Source of the DNA: Thermovenabulum sp049723235
GTDB taxonomy: Bacteria; Bacillota; Thermosediminibacteria; Thermosediminibacterales; Thermosediminibacteraceae
Assembly: GCF_049723235.1 (NCBI RefSeq)
Contig: NZ_JBNARB010000012.1
Span: forward strand, 1 to 64,000
Direction of reading: 5' to 3'
Length of the DNA: 64,000 nucleotides
The position numbers and the translations under genes are program-made. This document shows positions 41,776 to 51,000 of this stretch, piece after piece; within the stretch, counting starts at the first letter, position 1; each line of letters opens with the position of its first letter. The notes beneath the pieces were generated by a model. It was given only the letters and a program-made list of their open reading frames with translations, searched no databases and was not told the origin of the DNA.

Positions 41776-43353
41776 TTACCAGGCTGATATACTTGAAGCC
41801 AGTTTCAAAAGATATTGTTTTACATAAGGAGCATTAGCTTCATCTGTTAATAGTATAAGATAGTCTCCTTCATATACAATCGTACTGCCTTTTGGTATTA
41901 TCTCTTTATCTCCCCTCCTTATCGCCACAAGCAGACAATTCGGAGGCCATTTTATTTCTCTTACCATTTTTCTTTCAAGTTCCGAACCCGTAGAAACACA
42001 AATTTCTATCAATGTTTTTTCATTATTTTCAAAATGTGACATGTCTTTTTTATTTACTATTAATCTTTCCAGTAGCTGCTCATATATGGGTTTACTACCC
42101 AGTAATTCAGCTGTCACATACGATGTAATCGAAACAATAATCAACGCTAAAAGATGTGAAAATGAGCCTGTCATCTCAGTAATCAGAATACTCCCTGTTA
42201 TAGGTGCTCTTACAATTGCGGTAAAATATCCGGCCATTCCCAAAATAACGAAATTTTTCAGATATATTTCATTCAATCCAAAATATAAAATTAATATTTT
42301 TGCATAAATTGCTCCTGCAATCGACCCTATAGCCAGTAATGGCAAAAATATACCTCCGGGAGCTCCGGACCCGTAACTTATCATCGTAAAAAGGAATTTG
42401 CTGATCAGTAAAAGCACTAAAAAATTCAATGAAATATTATCCTCGATAATCGATTCAATAAGAAGATGCCCTCCTCCAAGGACCTGAGGTATAATAAATA
42501 ACAATAGGGCTGAACAGGTTATCGGAATTAATAATTTAATAAAGGGAGGTAATTTTTTTAAATTTGAATAAGAATTTAAAGATTTTATAAGAGAAATATT
42601 AAACAAAAACCCAAAAAATCCTAAAATTATACCAAATATAATTAGTAAAAAGTAATAATTTAATTGCAATGGAGTTATATCATTGAAATGAAAAACGGGT
42701 TTTAAACCAAAAAATTTTTTTGAGATAAAATCTGCAGCAATAGCCGAAGCCATTGAAGACAAAAGGACTACAGGGGAGAAATTTTTATGAATTTCTTCAA
42801 GGGAAAATATAACACCAGCAAGAGGGGCATTAAAAGCCGCTGCAAGTCCTGCACTGGCTCCTGCAGTAATTAAATACTTTTCTTCTATTTTATTGCTTTT
42901 ATTTTTGTATATTGAGCTTATCCCCTGCCCTATCGATGCACCCAGATGTATTGAAGGGCCTTCTCTTCCCAGAGAAAGTCCTGCAAATATACTTATCACA
43001 CCACCTATAAATTTCAAAAAAATTATCTTTAACCAATTTTGATCAATCTGCCTTAATATTAAACCTCTGACTTGAGGAATTCCACTACCGCTTATCAAAG
43101 GCTCAATTTTCAGAAAAAGGCTGATCAGAATGGCTATGAAAATCATTAAGAATATTCCTGAAAAAATATTGCTTTTAAGAAGATTAAAATAAAATTTTCC
43201 CCTCATTTTATCTGCCATTTCTATTGCAACTCTATACAAAATCACCAATAAACCTGAAAGTATGCCTGTAAGAATGCTCATAAAAAGTATTTTAAGTTTA
43301 AATATATTTTTATTTACCATAGTATGATATATCGGACTGTTGTGATAATGCAT
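41776..43353 (-). CDS. ClC-family chloride channel/antiporter with TrkA-C domain
   Basis: A 525-residue membrane protein. ClC motifs: GSGIPQVRGLIL (about 90-101), GREGPSIHLGASIG (gating Glu, about 130-143) and GSGAPGGIFLPLLAIGS (near 330). Residues about 445-520 form a cytosolic RCK_C/TrkA-C domain (KWPPNCLLVAIRRGDKEIIPKG), commonly a ligand-binding regulator. The family moves chloride or other anions, often in exchange for protons. AGGAGG precedes ATG 43353. It starts 15 bases after the glycosidase-like gene, so it seems to be the last gene of the polysaccharide operon; no terminator is obvious between it and the T-box promoter. Confidence 0.92.
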   Translation of the reverse strand: MHYHNSPIYHTMVNKNIFKLKILFMSILTGILSGLLVILYRVAIEMADKMRGKFYFNLLKSNIFSGIFLMIFIAILISLFLKIEPLISGSGIPQVRGLILRQIDQNWLKIIFLKFIGGVISIFAGLSLGREGPSIHLGASIGQGISSIYKNKSNKIEEKYLITAGASAGLAAAFNAPLAGVIFSLEEIHKNFSPVVLLSSMASAIAADFISKKFFGLKPVFHFNDITPLQLNYYFLLIIFGIILGFFGFLFNISLIKSLNSYSNLKKLPPFIKLLIPITCSALLLFIIPQVLGGGHLLIESIIEDNISLNFLVLLLISKFLFTMISYGSGAPGGIFLPLLAIGSIAGAIYAKILILYFGLNEIYLKNFVILGMAGYFTAIVRAPITGSILITEMTGSFSHLLALIIVSITSYVTAELLGSKPIYEQLLERLIVNKKDMSHFENNEKTLIEICVSTGSELERKMVREIKWPPNCLLVAIRRGDKEIIPKGSTIVYEGDYLILLTDEANAPYVKQYLLKLASSISAW

Positions 43354-43368
43354 TTTGGCCTCCTATTA

Positions 43369-45642
43369 CTAAAAATCTTTTCTGATAGGCTTTTCGTTAT
43401 TTAATTTGCTAAAATAATCTTTAATAATAAAATAACTCTTCTTGAACCTTTCTTTAAAGCTTGGCTCTTCCCACTTTTCCCATCTATAAGGATTATCCAC
43501 AGTAAGCATATCTAACACATTTTTTTCTACTTCAACAAAAACCACTGATATCATTATTCCGTCAGTTTCCACAGTAGATAATTGATCTCTAAATAATGTG
43601 GGAAATTGTCTTTTCTCATCCAATACTCTACAACTTGAAGGATCTGTAACGTTTATCCTTCCCCAGGGAATACGGATATGTATTGTATTATTATCTATAT
43701 ACCAGTGATTATAAGAGTTTTCATTAAAATCGCCATAATTCAATTTACTTCCATCCTGGAATACAGCTTCTATTTTCCGCCCATCTTTTGTTATTCTTTC
43801 TTTGTTTATAAGTATCCTTATTTCCTCGAACAAACCATTAAAAGACGTTTCAGAGGAATATTTTCCTTTTGAAATATTATACCCGGGATTTACCAAAATC
43901 TTCGAATCCTGCATTCCATTCAATTCTAATAAAAATTCCATTCCAAATGGCGACTTTATTTTCAATTCTGGAGAAAAATAAAATTCTCCTCTATCCCTGT
44001 AATAAGTATCCAATCCTATAAAAATTTTCTCTCTGCCAAACTCCGGCAACCTGCTTAAATTAATATCCAAATACAAAAATGAAGAATCATTGCTTAATTC
44101 AATTTGTTTTATTATTCCATTCCCTTTTTGTATATACTTTTTTGTTTGTTCTCTTAGCGATTCTATAGCGTAAATTCCATAATTCTGTTCAGGATCTAAA
44201 ACATTATGCCAAAGAATATGCCGCTCATATGGAATCATGAAAGGTTCTGTGATCCATGTTTTCTTTGCCCATTCATCCATCCATTCAAAAATTATTCCCC
44301 CTGCATATCCCTCTCTTTTAATTGCTTTCATCATCCTGACAATTCCACGACCCTGTTCCTCTTCTGTCAATCCCCCATGATTATAGCCATCCGGATTTGC
44401 ATGTGCATTCCCCATTCCTGTGGCCAATCCAAATTCCGCTACTAAAGCCGGATATTTTTTATGGGTGTTAATAAACTCTTTTAAATAACCACCATACATT
44501 AAACGTCCTTCTTCATCATAGTAATTTTTATATTTCTCTTCATTATTCATAAAATCAGGATAATTAGGATATATATGGTAAGCACCAAAAAAACCTGCCT
44601 GCATTTTTCCTCCTGTCAAAATATTATTTATATCAATAGAAACTTTATCATTGTATTCCAGGGATTTTAATTCTGATTGATTCCATTCTGAATCATGTTC
44701 TGTTACATCAAGGGTGGGCCAACTTACTATACCAACAGGATGCTGGGTGCCGTAAATTGTTTCTTCATATTTAAGAAGATAGTCGCAATTCATCGCAAGC
44801 CAACCTTCTGTCGGACTTGCCTTTTCAGATGTATACAGATATTCCCCTTTATAATAAAATCCCTTATTTTTTTCATTAGTCTCTATTACTTCATCAGGCT
44901 CTAATTCCCTCCCTACCAAATATCCAATTAAATAGTTTGAAACATCGCTATTGTAATTACCAAAAGCTCTTCCCTTTCTCTCCGGAATATTGGCTCTCCC
45001 ATGAATTGCATCTACTGTCAACTTTATTTCATCAAAATAATGCTCAATATATTTCGGTTCTAAATAATTATTTCCTTCAGGGTTTTCATCAGGCCAAATT
45101 TCCTGAAAAAGCAAAAGAGGATTATTTGGGTGTTTTAAATTATAATTTAGAAGTGCTCTGTAAAATTCGGGAGGCATTAAAGTATATACCCTGACAGAAT
45201 TAGTATTCATATTTCCAATTTTCTCAAACCAATCAATATAAACCTTTTCATCCCTTGGAAACTCTGTAAACCACTTTCCCGGCAGAGCAGCACTGATATT
45301 TACTCCTTTAATAAATATTTCCTGCCAATTACCATTTTTGTAAATCATAAAAGCTTTGTTTGAGGTTTTAAATAAGAATATTTTTCTATTTTTGTTAGGT
45401 ATAATGTTGTAATTTCGAAATTTATACTTTAATTCTCCTGAAATATCATTAATAATTCCATTATACCCCATTTCCTTAATTTTTTCGAACCTTTCAAAAA
45501 TATTCCCCTGATGCCATATATTTAGAGGACTTAAAGAAAAACTTCCTTGATAAATAAAAGATAAAAGAATCATAGATAATGTAAGAAATATCATTAAAAC
45601 AATTATCCCATAAAAGAATAATTTTACAATTTTTCTTCTCAT
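43369..45642 (-). CDS. Membrane-anchored glycosidase-like protein (GH2/GH5-type TIM barrel)
   Basis: A 757-residue protein, not assigned to a named family. An N-terminal transmembrane anchor (about 8-31) is followed by an extracellular catalytic-like region. FIKGVNISAALPGKW, NMNTNSVRVYTL and AGGIIFEWMDEWAKKTW resemble the TIM-barrel of GH2/GH5-clan hydrolases. LVGRELEPDEV (near 240) and ALVAEFGLATGMG (near 380) are plausible acid/base and nucleophile Glu positions. A beta-rich domain covers the last 250 residues. Next to a processive glycosyltransferase it is probably a polymer-trimming or transglycosylating enzyme. The catalytic assignment is an inference. Confidence 0.7.
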   Translation of the reverse strand: MRRKIVKLFFYGIIVLMIFLTLSMILLSFIYQGSFSLSPLNIWHQGNIFERFEKIKEMGYNGIINDISGELKYKFRNYNIIPNKNRKIFLFKTSNKAFMIYKNGNWQEIFIKGVNISAALPGKWFTEFPRDEKVYIDWFEKIGNMNTNSVRVYTLMPPEFYRALLNYNLKHPNNPLLLFQEIWPDENPEGNNYLEPKYIEHYFDEIKLTVDAIHGRANIPERKGRAFGNYNSDVSNYLIGYLVGRELEPDEVIETNEKNKGFYYKGEYLYTSEKASPTEGWLAMNCDYLLKYEETIYGTQHPVGIVSWPTLDVTEHDSEWNQSELKSLEYNDKVSIDINNILTGGKMQAGFFGAYHIYPNYPDFMNNEEKYKNYYDEEGRLMYGGYLKEFINTHKKYPALVAEFGLATGMGNAHANPDGYNHGGLTEEEQGRGIVRMMKAIKREGYAGGIIFEWMDEWAKKTWITEPFMIPYERHILWHNVLDPEQNYGIYAIESLREQTKKYIQKGNGIIKQIELSNDSSFLYLDINLSRLPEFGREKIFIGLDTYYRDRGEFYFSPELKIKSPFGMEFLLELNGMQDSKILVNPGYNISKGKYSSETSFNGLFEEIRILINKERITKDGRKIEAVFQDGSKLNYGDFNENSYNHWYIDNNTIHIRIPWGRINVTDPSSCRVLDEKRQFPTLFRDQLSTVETDGIMISVVFVEVEKNVLDMLTVDNPYRWEKWEEPSFKERFKKSYFIIKDYFSKLNNEKPIRKDF

Positions 45643-45663
45643 ATAATCACCCTTTTAAAATTT

Positions 45664-47079
45664 TCAGGCATTTTCTTTATACACATACCTTTTTATGCTA
45701 CCCCAACTGCGTCTCTTCCTTTTATAATTCATCAATCCATCTATTCTATAAAGTGCAGTAAGTTGCCTATATCCAAAGTTTTCTAATATGCCATAAAAAC
45801 TAAGTTTTAAAAGCTGTCCAAATCCCGGGTATTTATTAAAAGTGTATTCTTCAAGTAATATAGCCCCAAGGGATAATAATACCCCATAAAGTATAGATGC
45901 CGCTAAAAACAAAATAAAATATTTCTTATTTAACAGCCCAATAAAATATGCAATAGGTATCAAAATATAACCCATAATTTCGATTATTGGTCCCAACATT
46001 TCAAAAAAGAAAAAATACGGGAAGGCTATTAACCCTATCTGTTTATATCTGGGATTCATCATCATATGTTTGTACCTGAAAAGGCTATCCATTAAACCTA
46101 TTTGCCACCTTCTTCTCTGGGATCTTAAATCCTTTAATGTTTCCGGCGCCTGGGTCCAACATACTGGATCGGGTATAAATTTAATCCTGTAATTCTTTTT
46201 ATTCCTCAGAAAATGTTCATGAAGTTTAACCACCAGTTCCATATCCTCACCTATAGTATCTCTTGCATATCCTCCCACTTCAATTACTGCTTCTTTTTTA
46301 AAAGCGCCGAATGCCCCTGATACTATAAGCAGAGAATTAATGGCATCCCATGCTATCCTTCCAGTTAAAAAAGCTCTAAGATATTCTACAATTTGAAACA
46401 TTGCAATTTTACTTTTAGGAAGCCCTAATTCTATCAACCTTCCATTTTTTATGGTCGAGCCATTTGCAATTCTTACAATTCCTCCTACTGCAACTGTATT
46501 TTTATTTTCTATAAATGGCATTACAACCCTTACTAAGGAATCGCTCTCAAGTATAGAATCTGCGTCTATAGAAGTAATTATCGGGTAATTTGATACATTT
46601 ATCCCTGCATTTAATGCATCTGCCTTTCCTCCGTTTTCTTTATCAACTAAAATCAAATTAGGGATATCTATATTTCTATAAATTGCATTCACTTTTTTGG
46701 TTGAAAGTCTATACCTAACAGGTTGGTTAATCTTCTTTAAGCCGAACTCATTAATCACCTTATTCAGCGTACTATCCTTTGAACCGTCATTTATTACTAT
46801 TACTTCAAATTTGGGGTAGTTAAGAGAAATAAGTGATTTAATATTTTCAACAATGGTTTTTTCTTCATTATATGCTGGAACCAGGATTGATATAGGTAGC
46901 ATATTTTCAGAACTGATATATTTTTTATAGTCAGAATATCTTATTTTCCTAACATAATCACCTAAATTAATGGCTGCAATTATAAGCTGTATAAAATATA
47001 TTAAATTGATAATAATAACATAATAAATAATTATATGGTTAAAATTGATTACTACCTTTTTTAAAAATTCTGCCTCCAT
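45664..47079 (-). CDS. Processive family 2 glycosyltransferase (membrane)
   Basis: A 471-residue GT2 enzyme with an N-terminal membrane helix (about 13-38), a cytosolic GT-A domain (about 55-320) and three or four C-terminal helices. Motifs: ILVPAYNEEKTIVENI, VINDGSKDSTL, the UDP/metal site SIDADSIL, EDMELVVKLHE as catalytic base region, and the processivity motif QRRRW near 326. This is the layout of BcsA/PgaC/HasA polymer synthases. No PilZ domain is present, so any c-di-GMP control must act through a partner. It overlaps the HEAT-repeat gene by 19 bases. Confidence 0.9.
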   Translation of the reverse strand: MEAEFLKKVVINFNHIIIYYVIIINLIYFIQLIIAAINLGDYVRKIRYSDYKKYISSENMLPISILVPAYNEEKTIVENIKSLISLNYPKFEVIVINDGSKDSTLNKVINEFGLKKINQPVRYRLSTKKVNAIYRNIDIPNLILVDKENGGKADALNAGINVSNYPIITSIDADSILESDSLVRVVMPFIENKNTVAVGGIVRIANGSTIKNGRLIELGLPKSKIAMFQIVEYLRAFLTGRIAWDAINSLLIVSGAFGAFKKEAVIEVGGYARDTIGEDMELVVKLHEHFLRNKKNYRIKFIPDPVCWTQAPETLKDLRSQRRRWQIGLMDSLFRYKHMMMNPRYKQIGLIAFPYFFFFEMLGPIIEIMGYILIPIAYFIGLLNKKYFILFLAASILYGVLLSLGAILLEEYTFNKYPGFGQLLKLSFYGILENFGYRQLTALYRIDGLMNYKRKRRSWGSIKRYVYKENA

Positions 47080-48230
47080 ATATTATCACCCGTCTTTTCT
47101 TCTAAATATTTCTTTATTATCTCGCTTAATTTAGGTGTTCTGGAATTATACTTATCATATTCAATTACTTTATCCCATCCATAATTTGTTTCCAGCACTG
47201 AAATAATTATATCTTTCGCAAACCTATCTTCCCCTTCAAAAATATTATATATTAACTCTATACCCCCATCTATTGAGACAAGTGAATTTGCTGCATTGTA
47301 CCTTACATACCATTCTTTATCAGATAAAGCCTTTGTAAGAGGAACAATTGCTCTTTTATCCTGAATTTGCCCCAAAACCTTTGCAGCTATCGCTCTAACT
47401 TCCCAGGACTCATCATTTAAAAGTTCAATAATTTTATCTATATATCTGCTATCACCCATATTCCCTAATGCTTTCGCTGCTGAAATCCTTTTCTCTTTAT
47501 TTTCCGAATCTAAAAACTGTGCAATTTCATCAGCAAGTGTTATATCCTTGTAATTACCCGCAGATTTTATAAAAATTGATGATATAAAATCATTATCAAT
47601 ATACATGAGTTTTCTGTAAATATATATTTTATCGCCCTCAAAACTATCAGCAATTTCTATTAAGCTCCTTTCACTAAGAGGAACCGTTTGGGAAAATCTA
47701 TTAAAAGCCTCAATAAAAGCTTCTTCATCACCTATTTTTGCTAATGCCATTAATGTATTGTACTTTACATCCACTATCTGAATATTTGTTAACTCTAATA
47801 AGTAATTAATGGCTTTTTTACTTCTCATTTCTCCTAATTTCTTGCAAGTTAAAGCTATTTTCTGCATATCTTTGCTTTTTAATTTTTCTATTTCGTAATC
47901 TACCAATCCTATATCTTCTACAATTTTGGTAAGTTTTTTAATGATATTCCCTTTTAAATTTTCAAAGTAAAATATAAACCTTTCTTCAACTAACTCCTTT
48001 TTATACTTATTTTTCATAAAACCCTTAATAACATTAAGCTGGATTTCGGTGATGTCATTTTCATCGAGCTGAGAAATAATATTATCAAGATATTCTGAAA
48101 TCTCTTGATAAAACAACTGCTTTTTTCTTTTTTTATAATTCTCATAAAGCCTTTCTATAATTAAGTATAAATATAATAATATTATGATTATTGAAAATAT
48201 AATTATTGAATATACCACAATTAATTCCAT
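47061..48230 (-). CDS. Membrane-anchored HEAT-repeat protein
   Basis: A 389-residue protein with one N-terminal transmembrane helix (about 4-27), a charged helical region, and HEAT/PBS-lyase-type repeats through about 130-350. The clearest are SAAKALGNMGDSRYIDKIIELL, VRAIAAKVLGQIQDKRAIVPL and VRYNAANSLVSIDGG. No catalytic residues are seen. Its topology would leave the repeats in the cytosol, where they could link the GGDEF/REC protein to the glycosyltransferase. It lies between those genes with 12 bases to one and an overlap with the other. The linking role is an inference. Confidence 0.82.
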   Translation of the reverse strand: MELIVVYSIIIFSIIIILLYLYLIIERLYENYKKRKKQLFYQEISEYLDNIISQLDENDITEIQLNVIKGFMKNKYKKELVEERFIFYFENLKGNIIKKLTKIVEDIGLVDYEIEKLKSKDMQKIALTCKKLGEMRSKKAINYLLELTNIQIVDVKYNTLMALAKIGDEEAFIEAFNRFSQTVPLSERSLIEIADSFEGDKIYIYRKLMYIDNDFISSIFIKSAGNYKDITLADEIAQFLDSENKEKRISAAKALGNMGDSRYIDKIIELLNDESWEVRAIAAKVLGQIQDKRAIVPLTKALSDKEWYVRYNAANSLVSIDGGIELIYNIFEGEDRFAKDIIISVLETNYGWDKVIEYDKYNSRTPKLSEIIKKYLEEKTGDNIWRQNF

Positions 48231-48242
48231 TCTAAATCACCA

Positions 48243-49748
48243 CTAATTCAATAATTTTTTAATACGGCTGTCCAGCTCAACCGGTGAAAAAGGCTTCACA
48301 ACATAATCATCGGCCCCTAAGTCAAGAGTTCTTTTTATATAATCTTCATTTTTTTGTGAAGATAATACAATTACAGGTAATTTACTATATTTTTCTTTAA
48401 TCCTTTTTATTAATTCATCTCCATTCATTAGTTTAAGATAATAATCAGTGACGACTAAATCAATATTATTATTTTCTATAATATCGAGGGCTTCAGTACC
48501 ATCACTTGCAGTAAATACATTAAAACCTTTGCTTTTATACCGGGACTTTAAAATAGAAAGAATAATCTTATCATCATCTACAAATAGTATATTTTTTTGA
48601 TTTTCAGGCCTGAAAGATTCCAAAGGTATAACTACCTTCCCTCTCCCTTCCATTTTAGCCGTGGCTACTGCTTCCCTAGCTTTTAAAACTACATCGCTAT
48701 ATTCTTTATAATCTCTGGTAATTGGCAAGGCACCTGCCGAATAACTGATTTTTAACCCTATCTCATCGCCATATTTAACTGTAAATTCAAGAATATCCTC
48801 AGCTAATTTTTTAACCCACAATATGTCCCTATCATAAAATAAAAATGCAAATTCATCACCCGCAACCCTGTAGGCAATATCTTTTCTAGTTATATTTTTT
48901 TTAAACTCTGAAATCACTTTATTTATAATTTTATTACCAAGCAATATGCCCATTTTTTTGTTGATTTCTGCCATAAAATCGAAGTCAATTAAAAGAAAAA
49001 CAGCTTGTTTCCCCTCAACTTTTATTTTATCAATAAGGGAAACGGCTAAGGTTTCTCCATGTTTTCTGGTATAGAGCCCTGTATTAATATCATAAATATT
49101 ATCTTTGTTGCATTTTGTAATGACATTTATTAAATTTAATACCTTTAGGTATATTTCCTTTATATCAAAATTATTATCGAAATAATCAATTGCTCCTAAC
49201 TTCAAACATTCAATCTTAGTTTTATAATCCTCTTTAGATATAACCAGTACAGGAATTTGGTCTAACAGCTTTTCATCCCTTATACTTTTTAAAATAGTAA
49301 TTAAATTTAAATTATTATCATTTTGAATTATAATCACGTTGGGATTATAAAATAAAATTGTTTCTATTGTATTCTCCTTCGTAAATATAACTTCAATATT
49401 GTCTCTATTAAGCATATTAACAAGTTCTGTTAAGTTTTTATATTCTTCAGATAACAATAATAATACTTTATTTTTTTCTAATAAATTTTGTTCTAACATT
49501 TCCTTCAACTTTATCAATTTTTCTAAGTATTGCTCCATCTTTTGATCGTTTCTTTCGTCATTCAAAACATCTTCTATGCCTCCAATTTCAATAAAAACCT
49601 CTTTTATATCGTTATCTTTAGAAATTTTATAAAGGTTTTTCAGCACACTCCTTAAAATTTTAAAATATGTATCATCTTTTTTCTCAATCTCAAGAAGTGC
49701 ATTTATTGTATTTAATATTTCTTGAAAAACTGCATCTTTATTCCCCAT
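48243..49748 (-). CDS. REC-GGDEF-REC signalling protein
   Basis: A 501-residue cytosolic protein. Order: helical N-terminus (about 1-95); receiver-like domain lacking the acceptor Asp (about 100-215, PNVIIIQNDNN); GGDEF domain (about 225-385) with the variant motif AGDEF (YRVAGDEFAFLFY) and no RxxD inhibitory site (TRKD instead); a complete receiver (about 390-500) with DDD, acceptor Asp in LVVTDYYLK, Ser in VLSSQ and Lys in VVKPFSP. Some AGDEF proteins are active cyclases, so c-di-GMP synthesis is possible but not shown. The start is ATG 49748, preceded by GGAGGAGGG. It heads the glycosyltransferase operon; no histidine kinase gene is adjacent. Confidence 0.88.
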   Translation of the reverse strand: MGNKDAVFQEILNTINALLEIEKKDDTYFKILRSVLKNLYKISKDNDIKEVFIEIGGIEDVLNDERNDQKMEQYLEKLIKLKEMLEQNLLEKNKVLLLLSEEYKNLTELVNMLNRDNIEVIFTKENTIETILFYNPNVIIIQNDNNLNLITILKSIRDEKLLDQIPVLVISKEDYKTKIECLKLGAIDYFDNNFDIKEIYLKVLNLINVITKCNKDNIYDINTGLYTRKHGETLAVSLIDKIKVEGKQAVFLLIDFDFMAEINKKMGILLGNKIINKVISEFKKNITRKDIAYRVAGDEFAFLFYDRDILWVKKLAEDILEFTVKYGDEIGLKISYSAGALPITRDYKEYSDVVLKAREAVATAKMEGRGKVVIPLESFRPENQKNILFVDDDKIILSILKSRYKSKGFNVFTASDGTEALDIIENNNIDLVVTDYYLKLMNGDELIKRIKEKYSKLPVIVLSSQKNEDYIKRTLDLGADDYVVKPFSPVELDSRIKKLLN

Positions 49749-50037
49749 ATATTTCACCCTCCTCCCTAACTGCAAACAATTTTTTCTCCAAAAAATATTT
49801 ATATTTTATTTTCTATAATTATCACATATTCTCCTTTTAATATATTAAATTTTCCTTTGAAGGATCGCGTCAAGTATTTTTAGGTTTTTTTAAAACTCAC
49901 CATCTCACCACAAGATGAGGAATTAAAAATTTTTTATATGCATTGATATCGTTTTTAAAGTAATTGCCAAATATTTCCATTATATGGTTGCAATTATCCT
50001 CCCTTTTTCATCTATCAACCTTTTTAGTTATATATAG

Positions 50038-50283
50038 TTATAGTGTTATTTGCTGTAATAATGACTTTATTACCATACTTGTAAATGTCTTCTTGTTTAG
50101 CAAAATTGCATATTTTTCATTTATATTTTTTATTCTTTGTTTTGCCTTGCATAAAGTAGTCTTTGGTAATTCTACAGGCTTTAAATCCTCAAATCGCTGC
50201 TTTATTATCATTTCTTTAACCGATATGCCACTTGCTTTCACCGCCCTTAATTGTGCCATCTTATGAGCCCCTATTTTACTCAA
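50038..50283 (-). CDS. Small hypothetical protein, doubtful
   Basis: An 81-codon frame with a weak TTG start (an internal ATG at 50259 follows AGGGGC). The product is basic, with helical stretches (SGISVKEMIIKQRFEDL; TLCKAKQRIKNINEKY). I do not recognise it. It is the only candidate in about 700 bases (49749-50460) between two operons; the rest is AT-rich DNA with the promoter region of the GGDEF operon and a long hairpin at 50298-50360. It may be a gene remnant. Confidence 0.25.
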   Translation of the reverse strand: MSKIGAHKMAQLRAVKASGISVKEMIIKQRFEDLKPVELPKTTLCKAKQRIKNINEKYAILLNKKTFTSMVIKSLLQQITL

Positions 50284-50297
50284 CGATAATGGTCCTT

Positions 50298-50366
50298 AAA
50301 GACCTCACCTTCCTGTTGAGTTTTTTTAAACTCATCCTGTGGGAGGATGGTGAGGTCTTTTTTCTA
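50298..50366 (+). repeat. Long hairpin with nested stem
   Basis: Outer arms AAAGACCTCACC (50298-50309) and GGTGAGGTCTTT (50349-50360) are perfectly complementary. Inside are TCCT/AGGA and the hairpin GAGTTT-TTTT-AAACTC (50318-50333). TTTTTT follows on the plus strand. It looks like a plus-strand terminator or a small structured RNA, but no plus-strand gene precedes it. Confidence 0.5.
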
Positions 50367-50423
50367 CATTTTTTCTGCTTTTTCCTCCTTTTTGACCTAA
50401 AAATATTTTACACTATAAAAAAA

Positions 50424-50441
50424 GCTCTCCTTTCAGAGAGC
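50424..50441 (-). terminator. Terminator after the 168-residue lipoprotein gene
   Basis: GCTCTC/GAGAGC with a 6-base loop, followed on the minus strand by TTTTTTTATAG, about 20 bases past the stop. Confidence 0.85.
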
Positions 50442-50460
50442 AAAGTATAGCTATTTTAAA

Positions 50461-50967
50461 TTATTTTCCTGGTATAAGCATAATAGCAATAGAGGTATTA
50501 TATCCTTTCATTTCATTGTTTTTCGCCACATCCAGTTGATAGGTATATCCGCTTTTGCTTCCAAAAGAGGTTAAGCTTTCTTCGGTTAAGGTTTCATTGG
50601 TTACTTTTGCTCCTTCCAGAACCTTCTTGTAAAATTCCATTACGACTTTAACATCTTCCTTTGAATAAGCAGTAATAGTATACCCTCCGTCCAGTTCTAT
50701 GGCAGTAAGTATAAAACTATCTTTATATAAGGGAAAAATCTCCGACGGATATTTTGCTGGAAGTTCTGCACTTTTACCTTCCGTACCCGTTTTCATTGTC
50801 ATTTCTGAATTCTGCGTTTGAGCGGCAGGTTGCTCTTTTTCACCTTCTTCATTTTTCTGAGCTTGGTTTGTGTTCTCTGCTGGTTTTTGCCCGGTTTTTT
50901 CACCACCACACGCCGCTATTAACAACAATGCTAAAATAACCACCATAATAAAAATCTTCTTTCTCAC
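50461..50967 (-). CDS. Small lipoprotein of unknown function
   Basis: A 168-residue exported lipoprotein. The signal peptide ends in the lipobox LLIAACGG (Cys20). Residues about 21-70 are a low-complexity Q/E/K/T linker. The C-terminal 95 residues are a compact alpha/beta domain (GGYTITAYSKEDVKVVMEFYKKVLE) reminiscent of small extracytoplasmic domains found in clostridial lipoproteins; I cannot name a family. The start is GTG 50967 with GGAGG upstream. It is the last gene of a three-gene exported-protein operon. Confidence 0.8.
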   Translation of the reverse strand: MRKKIFIMVVILALLLIAACGGEKTGQKPAENTNQAQKNEEGEKEQPAAQTQNSEMTMKTGTEGKSAELPAKYPSEIFPLYKDSFILTAIELDGGYTITAYSKEDVKVVMEFYKKVLEGAKVTNETLTEESLTSFGSKSGYTYQLDVAKNNEMKGYNTSIAIMLIPGK

Positions 50968-51000
50968 AATGATAACCTCCTTTTATTTTATAAAACAAAA

